Shown here: piece after piece, positions 54,737 to 64,000 of the stretch
Numbering within the stretch: the first letter of the stretch is position 1
How the letters are laid out: every line of letters begins with the position of its first letter
Source of the DNA: Desulfomonile sp963700305
Lineage (GTDB): Bacteria; Desulfobacterota; Desulfomonilia; Desulfomonilales; Desulfomonilaceae
Direction: 5' to 3'
Length of the DNA stretch: 64,000 nt
NCBI GenBank assembly: GCA_963700305.1
Contig: CAVOXB010000027.1
Location: 248,001-312,000 of the forward strand
Program-made: the position numbers and the translations under genes
Notes under the pieces: model-generated
What the model was told of the DNA's origin: nothing
Database searches by the model: none
The model's input: only the letters and a program-made list of their open reading frames with translations

Positions 54737-55987
54737 ATGGAAGCCACTGAAAAACAGGAACTCCTAAAGCTCTTGGCCGAGAAGCTGAATCAATCGATAC
54801 GCCTGTACCTGGATAATTGCAGCCGTTGCGGTATGTGCATAGACTCGTGTCACGCATACGCATCCACCGGAGACATCCGTCTATCTGCTGTTGGAAGGGC
54901 CCAGAATATCCGCCGACTATTTGAGAACTATCACACGATCACCGGAAAAGTAGCTCCCTGGCTGAACGAGGCCGCAGAAATAGACGAAAGATGGATGGAA
55001 AAGGTTTATGACACAGCCTTTACCTGTACAGGCTGCAGGCGCTGCATGGTTCACTGTCCGTTCGGAATAGACACCCAGCAGATACAAGCGATCGCAAAAG
55101 CCATGGTGCTCGGCGCGGATATGGACCCCAAACCGCTTACCATGCGGGCCAAGAACTCCATTGCCAAAGGTCAGAATTTTCAGCAGACCAAGGAGAAATT
55201 CCTAAAAGAATTGGACAAGATCCGAGCGGAATTCTGCGAGAAATGGCCCGGAATGGAACCTGAGAAAGCGATCCCGATTGACGTTCAGGGCGCGAACGTG
55301 CTGTTTGTTTCAATGGCGGAAAAGCCCTCCATTCTTCCTGCCGCTTCAATCCTTAACGCAGCAGGTGAGCATTGGTCGCTCAGCTATTTTGAGGCAGTGA
55401 ATTTCGGCGCGTTCCTTGGCAGTGCTCAAATGGCTCAACAGATCTATGAACGCATAGTCAACGAAGCTGAATCCCTCGGCGTGAAGAACCTGGTTATCTG
55501 CGAATGCGGCACAGCATACCGCATCATGAAGCACGTGATCGGAAAGCGTAGCTTCAATGTAATGACTTTCCTGGAGCTCATGGACAATTACATAAAAGAG
55601 GGGCGCATAAAGTTCGACAAGTCGGTTGTCGAAGGCAAAGTCACGTATCATGACCCTTGTCAGATAGCTCGCAACGGCGGTGTATATGAAGAACCCCGCA
55701 ATATCCTCAGGGCGCTGACCGACAATTACGTAGACATGCACCCGAATCGGCTTGAAAACTGGTGTTGCGGTGGCGGTGGCGGCCTCGTGATTGCCGCGGA
55801 ACCTGAGTGGCGCATGATGACCTCAAGGGTCAAAGCTGATCAGATCAAGGCCACAGGTGCAGAGATACTGACTACCGCGTGCGAGATGTGTTTTGCTCAA
55901 CTCAAGGATGTGAACGACGATTTTGAATTGGACCTGGAAGTGAAGCTGGTTTCGGAACTTGTTTCCGAGGCCCTCATCTGGGAATGA
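54737..55987 (+). CDS. HdrD/DsrK-like Fe-S protein 1
   Basis: 416 residues. Two 4Fe-4S motifs CSRCGMCIDSCH (about 30-41) and CTGCRRCMVHCP (about 94-105), then two CCG-type halves: the second is complete (YHDPCQIARNGG ... NWCCGGGGGL ... CEMC), the first is degenerate apart from CECG. In HdrD/DsrK this domain holds the special 4Fe-4S disulfide-active centre. Predicted partner of the NarI-like subunit (gene one base upstream), together resembling DsrMK or split ETF:menaquinone oxidoreductase. Confidence 0.85.
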   Translation: MEATEKQELLKLLAEKLNQSIRLYLDNCSRCGMCIDSCHAYASTGDIRLSAVGRAQNIRRLFENYHTITGKVAPWLNEAAEIDERWMEKVYDTAFTCTGCRRCMVHCPFGIDTQQIQAIAKAMVLGADMDPKPLTMRAKNSIAKGQNFQQTKEKFLKELDKIRAEFCEKWPGMEPEKAIPIDVQGANVLFVSMAEKPSILPAASILNAAGEHWSLSYFEAVNFGAFLGSAQMAQQIYERIVNEAESLGVKNLVICECGTAYRIMKHVIGKRSFNVMTFLELMDNYIKEGRIKFDKSVVEGKVTYHDPCQIARNGGVYEEPRNILRALTDNYVDMHPNRLENWCCGGGGGLVIAAEPEWRMMTSRVKADQIKATGAEILTTACEMCFAQLKDVNDDFELDLEVKLVSELVSEALIWE

Positions 55988-56011
55988 TTCCCGCCAAAAC
56001 AGGAGAGAAAG

Positions 56012-56729
56012 ATGGCTACGTACACCATACGTCCTCTGGCCGTGGGATTCAATGAGACCGACCAAGGCATAATGACCTACCAGCGCTTTTACGGCAAAAG
56101 GATCATTCTGCCCATTTACGCGTTCGCCATCCTTGGAGGAGACAAAAAAATCCTAGTGGACACCGGTCTGGAAGACTTCGTTGTGCCTCCGGATCTCGAG
56201 GAGCGAACCGGCTTTCCTGTCCTGACCTTCGAGGAGGCCCTGGAGACAATCGGATGGACGCCCGAAGACGTAGACATAATAATACACACGCATCTGCATA
56301 ACGATCACTGCGAGAATGACGCTTTGTGTACCAACGCGGAAGTCTATGTCCAAAAGGCAGAGCTTGATTTCTGTAATGATCCGCACCCCATTGATCACCG
56401 TTATTATCCAGACTGTACTGGAAGATGTGAACCTGAAGACAATTGAAGGCGACGCCACCATAGTAGAAGGCATTCAAGTGTTGTTCACGCCGGGACATAC
56501 TCCGGGCGGTCAATCAGTTGTCGTGGAGACAGCGAAGGGCAAGGCAGTCATTACGGGCCTTTGCTGCAACGCTGAGAATTTCCCTCCGGGCGGTGGAGTC
56601 ATAGCGCCTGGCGTTCATTTGGACGTAATCCAGGCATATGAAAGCATGAAACGGGTTCGGGATGCGGCTGATATTCTTATTCCCATTCACGATCTTGAGA
56701 TTGGTAAAAAGAAGAGTATTCCTGATTGA
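56012..56729 (+). CDS. Metallo-beta-lactamase fold hydrolase (frameshifted)
   Basis: About 238 residues. Metal-binding motif HTHLHNDHCEND, further FTPGHTPGGQSVVV and C-terminal IPIHDLEIG, as in lactonase/glyoxalase II-like MBL enzymes. Frame breaks near 56413: HPIDHRYYPD continues as VLEDVNLKTIEGD when one T is dropped. Substrate unknown. It sits between two HdrD-like genes, 24 bases after the first. Confidence 0.8.
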
Positions 56730-56741
56730 TTAACTAAGTGA

Positions 56742-56915
56742 TTTTTATCGTTCCCAGGCTCTGCCTGGGAATGCATGACCTGGAGGGTCCGCCTCCATTA
56801 TCACCAGAGAAATCATATAGTAGGGCAGGCTTTCCAGCCTGCCACGTCTTGTAAGTAGGACCGGCATCTTGCCGGTCATCGTGAATGACAGGCTGGAAAG
56901 CCTGCTCTACAAAAA
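56742..56915. repeat. Composite of dispersed repeats F and A
   Basis: CGTTCCCAGGCTCTGCCTGGGAATG with GGAGG...CCTCC (family F, also near 63483), then AGGGCAGGCTTTCCAGCCTGCC and GACAGGCTGGAAAGCCTGC (family A) flanking ACCGGCATCTTGCCGGTCAT. The whole block could fold into nested hairpins within the transcript between the MBL and HdrD-like genes. Confidence 0.65.
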
Positions 56916-56973
56916 GCAGCAATCTGACCCAAGCTTAACCAGTCGGTGAGCTTGGGCCTTTGGAGCATGAATA

Positions 56974-58191
56974 GTGACTGACGCGAGCAATACCATAACT
57001 AAGGAACAAGAGGCTGCCGTCCTTGAGAAGAGCGGCGGCGATATTCTCAAAGCGTGTCAAACATGCGAGGAATGCGTTTCAACTTGTTTTCTCACGGACA
57101 CGTACCCGTGGATGAGTCCGAGAGAGATTCCCTTGAAGATACCGTCCGGCAACATGCAGGAACTCGTGGAGTCGGAATTTATCTGGGCTTGCACGCTGTG
57201 CACGCGTTGCACTGTGGATTGCCCTAAGAACATCCATATGGATGTGATCGTACGTGCTCTGCGAGGCATCGCCCGTGCTCAGGGCAGAGGATACAAGCGT
57301 CTTGAAGAGGGTCTCCAGCAAATTAAGGAGACAGGCAACAGTGTAGGGATCAGCACCGAAGAATTTGTGGAAAACATTGAATGGCTCGGAGAAGACGCAG
57401 CAGGAGAAATCGAGGGCCTGGACGAGGATGAATTCAAGGTTCCTATCGATAAAGAAGGCGCGGAATTTTTGTATATCCCAAACCCTCGTGAATTCACGTC
57501 TGCTCCGCATTTGTTTTCCGTCTACCTGAAGTTCTTCCTCGCGATCAATGCGGATTGGACTTTTGCATCCAACCTCTGCGACATATCCAACTGGGCTTAC
57601 TACATGGGCGACGATGAAACTAATCTTTGGCTCATTCGGCGCACTGTGGACACTGCTCGCAAACTGGGCGTCAAGGCCGTGGTATCCACAGAATGCGGCC
57701 ACGGTTACAAAGTTCTAAGGAAAGACGCTGAAAAGGTGATTGGCGAGCCGCTGGGTTTTGAAGTGACATCTGTGGTGGAACTGGCTCATCGCCGTTTCAA
57801 GGATGGAACTCTGAAGCTGAAAAAAGGCGCGATCGACGAGAGCGTGACATATCACGATCCCTGCAACTGGGGCCGCAAGCTGGATGTCTACGAGCCGCCT
57901 CGTGAGCTACTGAGACACATTGCGAGAGAATACGTGGACATGGAGCCGCACAGCAGGCATGCACTGTGTTGCGGTGGCGGTGGCGGTGTCGCACAAAACA
58001 CTGACATGGGGCAGAAAAGGCTGGCATTCGCCAAGGGAAAGCGGGATCAGATAGTGGCCACAGGCGCGAAAATTGTGACCTCTTCCTGCCAGATGTGCCT
58101 CGCACAACTCAGCGATATTCAGGTTCATTACGATCTGCCTGTGACTGTGAAATCAGTCATGGAGCTGGTAATGGAGTCTGTGGAAGAGTAA
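56974..58191 (+). CDS. HdrD/DsrK-like Fe-S protein 2
   Basis: 405 residues, paralogue of the gene at 54737. Cys motifs CQTCEECVSTC (first, spacing CxxCxxCxxxC) and CTLCTRCTVDCP, then STECGHGY, YHDPCNWGRK, ALCCGGGGGVAQ and SCQMCLAQL. Same CCG plan with degenerate first half. GTG 56974 follows TGGAG. Two paralogues around one NarI-like subunit suggest a larger membrane complex. Confidence 0.85.
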   Translation: MTDASNTITKEQEAAVLEKSGGDILKACQTCEECVSTCFLTDTYPWMSPREIPLKIPSGNMQELVESEFIWACTLCTRCTVDCPKNIHMDVIVRALRGIARAQGRGYKRLEEGLQQIKETGNSVGISTEEFVENIEWLGEDAAGEIEGLDEDEFKVPIDKEGAEFLYIPNPREFTSAPHLFSVYLKFFLAINADWTFASNLCDISNWAYYMGDDETNLWLIRRTVDTARKLGVKAVVSTECGHGYKVLRKDAEKVIGEPLGFEVTSVVELAHRRFKDGTLKLKKGAIDESVTYHDPCNWGRKLDVYEPPRELLRHIAREYVDMEPHSRHALCCGGGGGVAQNTDMGQKRLAFAKGKRDQIVATGAKIVTSSCQMCLAQLSDIQVHYDLPVTVKSVMELVMESVEE

Positions 58192-58196
58192 GAGTG

Positions 58197-58255
58197 TTGG
58201 GGAAGACCTTTTTGTAGAAAGGTCCTCCCCAAACCCCTCCCCAAAAACTTCTAAT
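58197..58255 (+). terminator. Hairpin terminator repeat E, copy 1
   Basis: TTGGGGAAGACCTTTT / GAAAGGTCCTCCCCAA hairpin, then ACCCCTCCCCAAAAACTTCTAA. It closes the HdrD-like operon. A related copy lies at 59998-60055 with a different inner stem but the same tail CAAACCCC...CTTCTAA. Confidence 0.75.
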
Positions 58256-58426
58256 CATTCATTAACTTATGTACCCATAATAATTGCTTGCCAGGAACAG
58301 CATTGGTGTAAGATAACTCTGGCTTTGATTCAGACAACTATTCCTTTATTGCGAATGTATTTGCGGGAGGGATTATATGTATTGGCTGAGCAGCGTCCAA
58401 ATTGACGGAAGATCTACGCGAGGGAT

Positions 58427-58925
58427 GTGTCGACCAAAAAGAGCAGTTCAAATATTATCTGGCCACTTTCATCGCGTGGAATATATTTGTTCAGTTATTC
58501 TTTTATTTCGGTGGTCCCTATTTTCCCAATTGATCGTCTGATTCCGGTGGGTTTGAATTTGGCTTTCACGGTCATAGGAGCAGTCTACTGCTATGCCATA
58601 AACAAGATAGGCGATAACAAGGATTTCATTGCACGGATGATCTGCCTCGGTTGGCCGATCGGGATAAGGGCAATGATGATCACCTTTTTACCATGGGTCC
58701 TAATTGCCATAATACTTACTGTTGTTTTTCCTTCGGAAGGACGACCGACGTTTCTAGTCACGGTTGGGTGGTTTCTGCGCTGGTGGTTGTTCATGTGCAT
58801 TCTTGCCTACTTTGGTGGAATTAGCGATTACCTCAGACGGATTGCTGGGGCTGAAAAAGCCCTTGGCATCGGTGAAGCGTTTAGCATAGCTATTAGAAAC
58901 CCATCGGCAGTAGAGCAAACTCAAA
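58427..58925 (+). CDS. Membrane protein of unknown function (end uncertain)
   Basis: Roughly 165 residues of plausible protein: GTG 58427, a Ser-rich N-terminus, then four or five hydrophobic helices (for example VGLNLAFTVIGAVYCYAI and FLPWVLIAIILTVVF). The frame stays open to 59131 but from about 58940 it reads through a family A repeat, so the true end is probably near 58925 and lost by a frameshift, or the repeat has inserted into the 3' end. No family recognised. Confidence 0.45.
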
Positions 58926-58993
58926 GACAACCACCTCACACCTGTGTAAAGCATTTTGTGATATTGTTCGAACTGCGACTGGCGAGGAAGACT

Positions 58994-59092
58994 ATTGTGG
59001 AGAACAGGTCTTTCCAGCCTGCCATTCATGGTGACCGGCAAGATGCCGGCCCTACTCACAAATCATGGCAGACTGGAAAGTCTGCCCCACAA
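58994..59092. repeat. Dispersed repeat A with inner REP-like hairpin
   Basis: GTGGAGAACAGGTCTTTCCAGCC and GACTGGAAAGTCTGCCCCAC flank GACCGGCAAGATGCCGGCCC. Same composite as 56822-56912. Confidence 0.65.
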
Positions 59093-59140
59093 AAGACCAT
59101 GCTGCTGCCGAAATCTCATTTCAACATTTGATCGGAAAAC

Positions 59141-59990
59141 ATGTCCACTCTCTCAGAAATAAAAAGAACCTTTAAAGAACACGGCCTCGCGCCCAAGAAG
59201 TGGATGGGGCAAAATCTTCTTGTAGATAAGTCATTCCTGGGGAAGATCGTTCAGAGCCGCGCACATAGACCCGGGCGAAACCATCGTGGAAGTTGGCGCT
59301 GGACTCGGGGTGTTGACGGCGGCACTTCTGGCGAAGGGAGCGAAAGTCGTAGCCCTTGAGGTGGATTCAGGGTTCTTCAGGGTGCTGGAAGACAAGTTCG
59401 CCGACTCCCCCAATGTGGAGCTTGTACACGCGGATGCTCTGAAATTCAATTTTAGAGCGCTATCCGAACGTATTGGAAAGCTCAGGGTAGTGGCGAATCT
59501 CCCGTACAACATTTCGAGTCGGCTTCTCTTCATGTTCCAAGAAGGCCGCGCCGCGTTTTCTTCGTTGCACATACTCTTGCAGCGGGAAGTCGCGGAGCGC
59601 TTCGTTGCGGAACCCGGAACCAAGGAATACGGAGTGCTCACTGTGCTATTGGGTGTAAACGCGAAAGTAGAAACTCCTGTTTCATATTCCTGGCAGGGCA
59701 TTTTTCCCGCGCCTGAGGTCATGTCGTCATTAGTGAGCGTGCGTTTTCCTGAGCCTCCGCCTGTAGCGGTTTCAAACCCAAAATTGCTGAGTGCACTCGT
59801 AAAAGCTTCTTTTGCAGGACGACGAAAGACGCTGAGAAATACTCTGAAAAATGCTGCCATGTTTGGAATTTCAAATGAAGTCTTGATTCAGGTGGCAAAC
59901 GAAGTAGGCATAGACCTAGGCCGCAGAGGTGAGACTCTTTCCCCCGCCGAATTCGCACGCTTCGCAGACGCTATAGCGGGGAAGAGATAA
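59141..59990 (+). CDS. ksgA: 16S rRNA dimethyladenosine transferase (frameshifted)
   Basis: Dimethylates two adenines near the 3' end of 16S rRNA. HGLAPKKWMGQNLLVDKSFL is the family N-terminus (usually K-x-x-GQNFL). Near 59254 one extra base breaks the frame; AAHIDPGETIVEVGAGLGVLT follows, then VALEVD, NLPYNISSRLLF and the C-terminal FAGRRKTLRNTL. About 282 residues when repaired. Convergent with carB, with a hairpin between. Confidence 0.92.
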
Positions 59991-59997
59991 GATTTCT

Positions 59998-60055
59998 TTG
60001 GGGAACCTTACTTTGTAAAGTAAGGTTTCCCAAACCCCTTCCAAGAAACTTCTAA
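59998..60055. terminator. Bidirectional hairpin terminator, repeat E copy 2
   Basis: TTGGGGAACCTTACTTT / AAAGTAAGGTTTCCCAA, followed by ACCCCTTCCAAGAAACTTCTAA. It lies between the converging ends of ksgA and carB and probably serves both. Confidence 0.75.
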
Positions 60056-60067
60056 CGCTTGCCGGAA

Positions 60068-63000
60068 TCAGCACTTCGCCGAGTGGTACTCCTGCAACGA
60101 CATCACGCGGGAATCTATCTCCCCGATGAATGGCTCTCAATCCTAGCGACAGGGCGTTTGCCCCGGCAAGTGTGGTGAAGTACGGCACATTGTGGTTAAG
60201 TGCCGCAAGTCGTATCTGATAGGAATCCTGCATGGACTTCTTATCTCCGGAAGTATTGATCACAAGTACGATCTCGTTCCGGTGGATGAGGTCGATCACG
60301 TCCACGCTGTTGGCCTCATGGACCTTACCCACTTGGGCGCACTCAATCCCTGCAGCATAAAAGGCCTTTGCCGTCCCTTCGGTGCACACGAAGGAAAAAC
60401 CGCATTGCTGAAGTCTTCTGGCCACTATTACCGCTGCGGATTTATCGGTATTGGCAACACTCAAGAAAACCTTGCCACCCAATGGGATCGGAAAATCCGT
60501 GCTGTACTGTGCCTTTAGGAACGCCGGTCCGAATTCCTTATCTATCCCCATGACTTCCCCTGTGGACTTCATCTCAGGGCCTAGTATTACATCCACCCCG
60601 GCGAATTTTATGAAAGGAAACACCGCTTCTTTTACGCTCACGTGCCTGGGCAGGACTTCTTCTGTGAATCCCAGTTCCTTGAGCTTCTTTCCGGCCATGA
60701 CTCTTGCGCCAATTTTTGCCAACGGAACGCCGATTGCCTTGGAAACAAACGGAATTGTCCTGGAAGCCCTCGGGTTGACCTCCAAGACGTAAATCTCGCC
60801 ATCCTTGAGCGCCAGCTGCAAGTTCATGAGGCCTTTGACCTTCAGCTCTACAGCAAGCATTTTGGTAATCCGACGAATCTCGTCCAGGTGATAACGGCCC
60901 AGACTATACGGCGGAAGGGAACAGGACGAATCTCCAGAGTGGACCCCGGCTTCTTCTATATGCTCCATTATCCCGCCAATAACCACGTCTTCGCCGTCGG
61001 CCACAGCGTCTACATCTATTTCAACCGCTCCGGTCAAGTAACCGTCCACTAGAATCGGGTGCTCAGGTGAAGCCTGAACCACGTGGGTCAAATAGCCTTT
61101 AAGGTCCTGCTCATTGTGGACTATCTCCATGGCCCTGCCACCCAGCACGTACGAAGGGCGAACGACAAGGGGATAGCCGATCCGTTGGGCCACTTCCATG
61201 ACCTCGCCGTACGAGTGTGCGATGTCGTTGGGCGGCTGGTTCAGACCGAGCGCAATGAGCATTTCTTTGAAGCGTTTGCGGTCTTCAGCGCGGTCTATTG
61301 CGTCCGGAGATGTGCCTATGATCGGAACCCCCGCTTCCCAGAGCGATACAGCCAACTTCAAGGGAGTCTGGCCGCCGAACTGCACGATCACTCCGTCTGG
61401 TTTTTCCTTTTTGACTATTTCCAGGACGTCCTCGAAAGTAAGTGGCTCGAAATAGAGTCTGTCGGACGTGTCATAATCAGTGCTGACCGTTTCGGGGTTG
61501 CAGTTGACCATGATGGTTTCGTAGCCGTCCTCTTTGAGCGCGAATACGCCGTGAACGCAGCAGTAGTCGAATTCTATTCCCTGGCCTATCCTGTTCGGAC
61601 CGCCTCCGAGGATAATGATCTTTTTGCGGTCTGTGGTACCTGATTCGTCTTCATCTTCGTATGATGAATAGAGATAAGGAGTGAAAGCCTCGAATTCCGC
61701 CGCGCAGGTATCAACTCTCTTGTAAACGGGGATAACGTTCCGACTTTCGCGCAATTCCCGGATGGCGCGTTCGGTCTTTCCTGTCAGTCCGGCAAGATAA
61801 ATATCCGAAAAACCGTAGGCTTTGGCTGCTCTCAGCCTTTCTTCAGAGTCCTCTCCGTCCAGATAGCCCGGCTGAGACAGATCATTCTCCATCTCCACGA
61901 TCTGTTTGATCTGGCTGATGAACCACGGGTCGATTTTGGAGGCCTCATACAGGTCGTCAATAGAAATCCCGGCCCGTATCGCGTCAGCCACCTGCCAAAG
62001 CCTATCAGGAGTAGGTCGCGCCACCAGCTTAAGGATCTCTTCTTTGGAAAGTCCTTTGGGCAGCATAGGATCAAGCCCATATACATCAATTTCGAGTGAA
62101 CGGATTGCCTTCTGGAGAGATTCCTTAAAGGTTCGGCCTATAGCCATGACCTCACCCACGGATTTCATCTGGGTTGTTAGCGTTTGGTCCGCGTTGGGAA
62201 ATTTCTCGAATGTGAAGCGGGGAATCTTGGTGACAACATAATCTATAGTGGGCTCAAACGATGCTGGAGTCTTTAGCGTAATATCATTAGCTATTTCGTC
62301 CAGAGTGTAGCCTACAGCAAGCTTCGCCGCAATCTTGGCGATAGGAAATCCTGTGGCCTTCGAAGCGAGCGCGCTCGACCGACTCACACGGGGATTCATC
62401 TCGATCACTACGACCCGGCCGTTTTCCGGGTGCACTGCGAACTGAATATTGGAGCCGCCAGTGTCAACGCCAATTTCTCTAATTATTGCAATCGATTGAT
62501 CGCGCAGTATTTGATACTCTTTGTCGGTAAGCGTCTGCGCCGGTGCGATGGTTATGGAATCCCCGGTATGGACGCCCATGGGGTCGAAATTCTCAATCGA
62601 GCATATAATTACAACGTTGTCCCCGCTGTCGCGCATGACTTCAAGCTCGAATTCCTTCCATCCCAGGACGGATTCCTCCACGAGAATTCTCTTGACCGGA
62701 GATACGTCCAGACCGCATTTGGCCAGGGCGTCAAATTCTTCCGGTGAATACGCGATGCTTCCGCCTGTTCCGCCCAAAGTGAAAGATGGCCGAATAACAT
62801 TCGGGAAACCGAGTTCCTTAGCTACTTGTCTCGCCTGTTCGAGGGTTTCTGCGTATCCGCTCTTGGGGAGGTCCAGGCCGATGTTTGTCATGGCAATTTT
62901 GAAGAGGTCTCTGTCCTCGGCCTTCTTGATCGCCTCAATTCCGGCGCCTATAAGCTCCACGCCATATTTTTCCAGCACCCCCGATTCATAAAGCTCCACA

Positions 63001-63296
63001 GCGCGGTTCAATGCGGTCTGGCCGCCAATCGTGGGCAGAAGAGCATCAGGCCGCTCTTTTTCTATGATTGTCGCGAGAATGTCGTGCTTCAAGGGCTCTA
63101 TATATGTCGCGTCCACGAATTCCGGATCAGTCATGATTGTTGCGGGATTGGAATTTACGAGGATTACGCGAAAGCCCTCTTCTTTGAGTGCCTTTAGGGC
63201 TTGAGTACCGGAGTAATCGAACTCACAGGCCTGACCTATTATTATCGGCCCTGAACCTATGAGGAGGATGGATTTGAGGTCTTTTCTTTTGGGCAT
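60068..63296 (-). CDS. carB: Carbamoyl phosphate synthase large subunit (C-terminal frameshift)
   Basis: About 1075 residues, the family length, if the frame is repaired near 60097. There the raw frame reads RGDRFPRDVVAGV and runs on into the terminator, but one base away the text is SLQEYHSAKC-stop, the standard CarB C-terminus, ending at 60068. ATG-grasp halves are complete: SGPIIIGQACEFDYSGTQA, GGTGGSIAYS, EMNPRVSRSSALASKATG in the first and GGGPNRIGQGIEFDYCCVH, RPSYVLGGRAMEIV, EVNPRASRTIPFVSKA in the second. ATG 63296 with AGGA upstream; longer N-terminal extensions are repeat DNA. carA is not in the window. Confidence 0.95.
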
Positions 63297-63841
63297 ATTT
63301 GGTCCTGCTTTGAGGCGTGCTGATCTCAACCGGAAACTATATGGCCCTACACCGAAAAATTCAAGGGAAACTCTGGGGAGGCGGCGAATCATTCGGTTGT
63401 CGCCAGAGCAGGACCGGCATCTGAAACTTTGTCTCAAAAGTCCGAAAAAGGCCGCAATCGTGTTACTAACATCGTCATTTTCCTGGTTCCCAGGCTCAGC
63501 CTGGGAACCTATATCTTCCGGGCTCTGTCCGGTAACTAGCTGTAACTCAGCACGATAAGGAGGCGGAGCCTCCCGGTCATGCATTCCCAGGCGGAGCCTG
63601 GGAATGAGAAGCGTGGCACGATCTCTTCTCGATTCTGAATTTTGAGACAGTTTCATCTTGCCGGTCATCGAGAATAGACCCGCAAGATGCCGGTCCTCAC
63701 CACAAGAGAGAGATTGCTTCGTTGTTTCGCTCGCCGCAATGACAGGTCTGATCGCGAAACTCAATGGATACCTCGTGAGTCTGAAAGTACGCCAAAACAC
63801 GTACAAAAGGTGTTATGCTGATATGCTGACAAGGCTTCTTT
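63297..63841. repeat. Repeat-rich gap (families F, A-like and B)
   Basis: GGTTCCCAGGCTCAGCCTGGGAACC and CATTCCCAGGCGGAGCCTGG (family F, 63483-63606), ATCTTGCCGGTCATC...GCAAGATGCCGGTCC (63655-63695), and GAGATTGCTTCGTTGTTTCG...GCAATGACAGG (family B, 63705-63745). No gene. Confidence 0.65.
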
Positions 63842-64000
63842 AATGGTGACTATGATTAAATTGAAACCCGAATTAGAAGTCAGGCGCTTTCTTCCCGCGA
63901 ATCCTGGACCATGGGTTGGCCCATGATCCTGATAATGTTCTTTCAATTTTCTATTGGAATAGCGGATGTTTATGTAGCAGGCTTCCTTGGCACGGATGTG
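63842..64000 (+). CDS. MATE-family efflux protein, N-terminal fragment (off window, probable frameshift)
   Basis: The end of the window reads TMGWPMILIMFFQFS and GIADVYVAGFLGTDV, the first helix and loop of MATE/NorM multidrug transporters. ATG 63842 (AAGG before) opens a frame MVTMIKLKPELEVRRFL that must shift by one near 63890 to join SRESWTMGWP. An internal start at 63914 is an alternative. The gene continues beyond base 64000. Confidence 0.6.

Noticed and set aside
1..64000. Programmed ribosomal frameshifting as the cause of the many frame breaks
   Set aside because: Sites share no slippery motif, hit unrelated housekeeping genes, and mostly need a single-base correction in short runs; sequence error is simpler.
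1..64000. CRISPR array, prophage, insertion sequence, rRNA or tRNA genes
   Set aside because: No regularly spaced direct repeats, integrase or transposase genes, rRNA motifs or convincing TPsiC-loop/cloverleaf patterns were found by eye; a covariance-model scan was not possible.

Overview
This 64 kb window looks like chromosomal DNA from an anaerobic, Gram-negative bacterium of the former Deltaproteobacteria (Desulfobacterota). Desulfomonile-like or Syntrophobacter-like relatives are my best guess; this is inference from gene content, since I could run no search. The clues are hgcAB (mercury methylation), several probable selenocysteine genes, heterodisulfide-reductase-like Fe-S proteins with a NarI-like cytochrome b, an ETF pair, a type IV pilin behind a sigma-54 promoter, and large TPR proteins. 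There is no phage, insertion sequence, CRISPR array, rRNA or recognisable tRNA.

Layout. 0-6.3 kb (minus strand): a type IV pilin followed by three tandem paralogues of a TMTC-like membrane protein with a TPR tail. 7.3-9.2 kb: etfBA. 9.6-12.6 kb: a zinc uptake operon (znuABC) led by a small ribbon-helix-helix protein with a Cys/His tail. 13-20.6 kb (minus): phosphodiester glycosidase, KtrAB potassium uptake, a YqeB-type protein, a membrane thioredoxin and PriA. 21-24.2 kb (plus): a GT-C type membrane protein, then rplM-rpsI. 24.6-34.4 kb (minus): sirtuin, ankyrin protein, a 1700-residue TPR-CHAT protein, lgt, trmJ and a mini-protein with an in-frame UGA. 34.5-38.4 kb (plus): SAM methyltransferase, SpmAB-like permease, then hgcA-hgcB from their own promoter. 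38.6-39.2 kb (minus): FrnE/DsbA-like protein with an in-frame UGA. 39.7-46.2 kb (plus): yceD, rpmF, fabD, fabG, acpP, fabF, rpiB, glyA and a small membrane protein. 46.4-52.6 kb: MacB-like permease and a surface polysaccharide cluster. 54-58.2 kb (plus): NarI-like subunit, two HdrD-like proteins and an MBL hydrolase. 58.4-64 kb: a membrane protein, ksgA convergent with carB, and the start of a MATE transporter.

Two themes matter most. First, three genes within 5 kb (a DUF6132-like mini-protein, hgcA, frnE) contain a single in-frame UGA at a position where the family has, or could use, a redox cysteine. Two of the three are followed by a hairpin fitting bacterial SECIS rules. The reading of HgcA as a selenoprotein with an N-terminal Cys-Sec pair is, to my knowledge, undescribed. 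Second, about nineteen single- or two-base frameshifts are scattered over the window, many in housekeeping genes (fabD, ksgA, carB, etfA, etfB, znuA). In most of them removing or adding one base restores a full-length family-typical protein, so they look like uncorrected sequence errors rather than gene decay. For those genes I give the whole reconstructed span and the approximate break point.

Spaces between genes are crowded with short dispersed inverted repeats of several families, used in places as terminators between converging genes.
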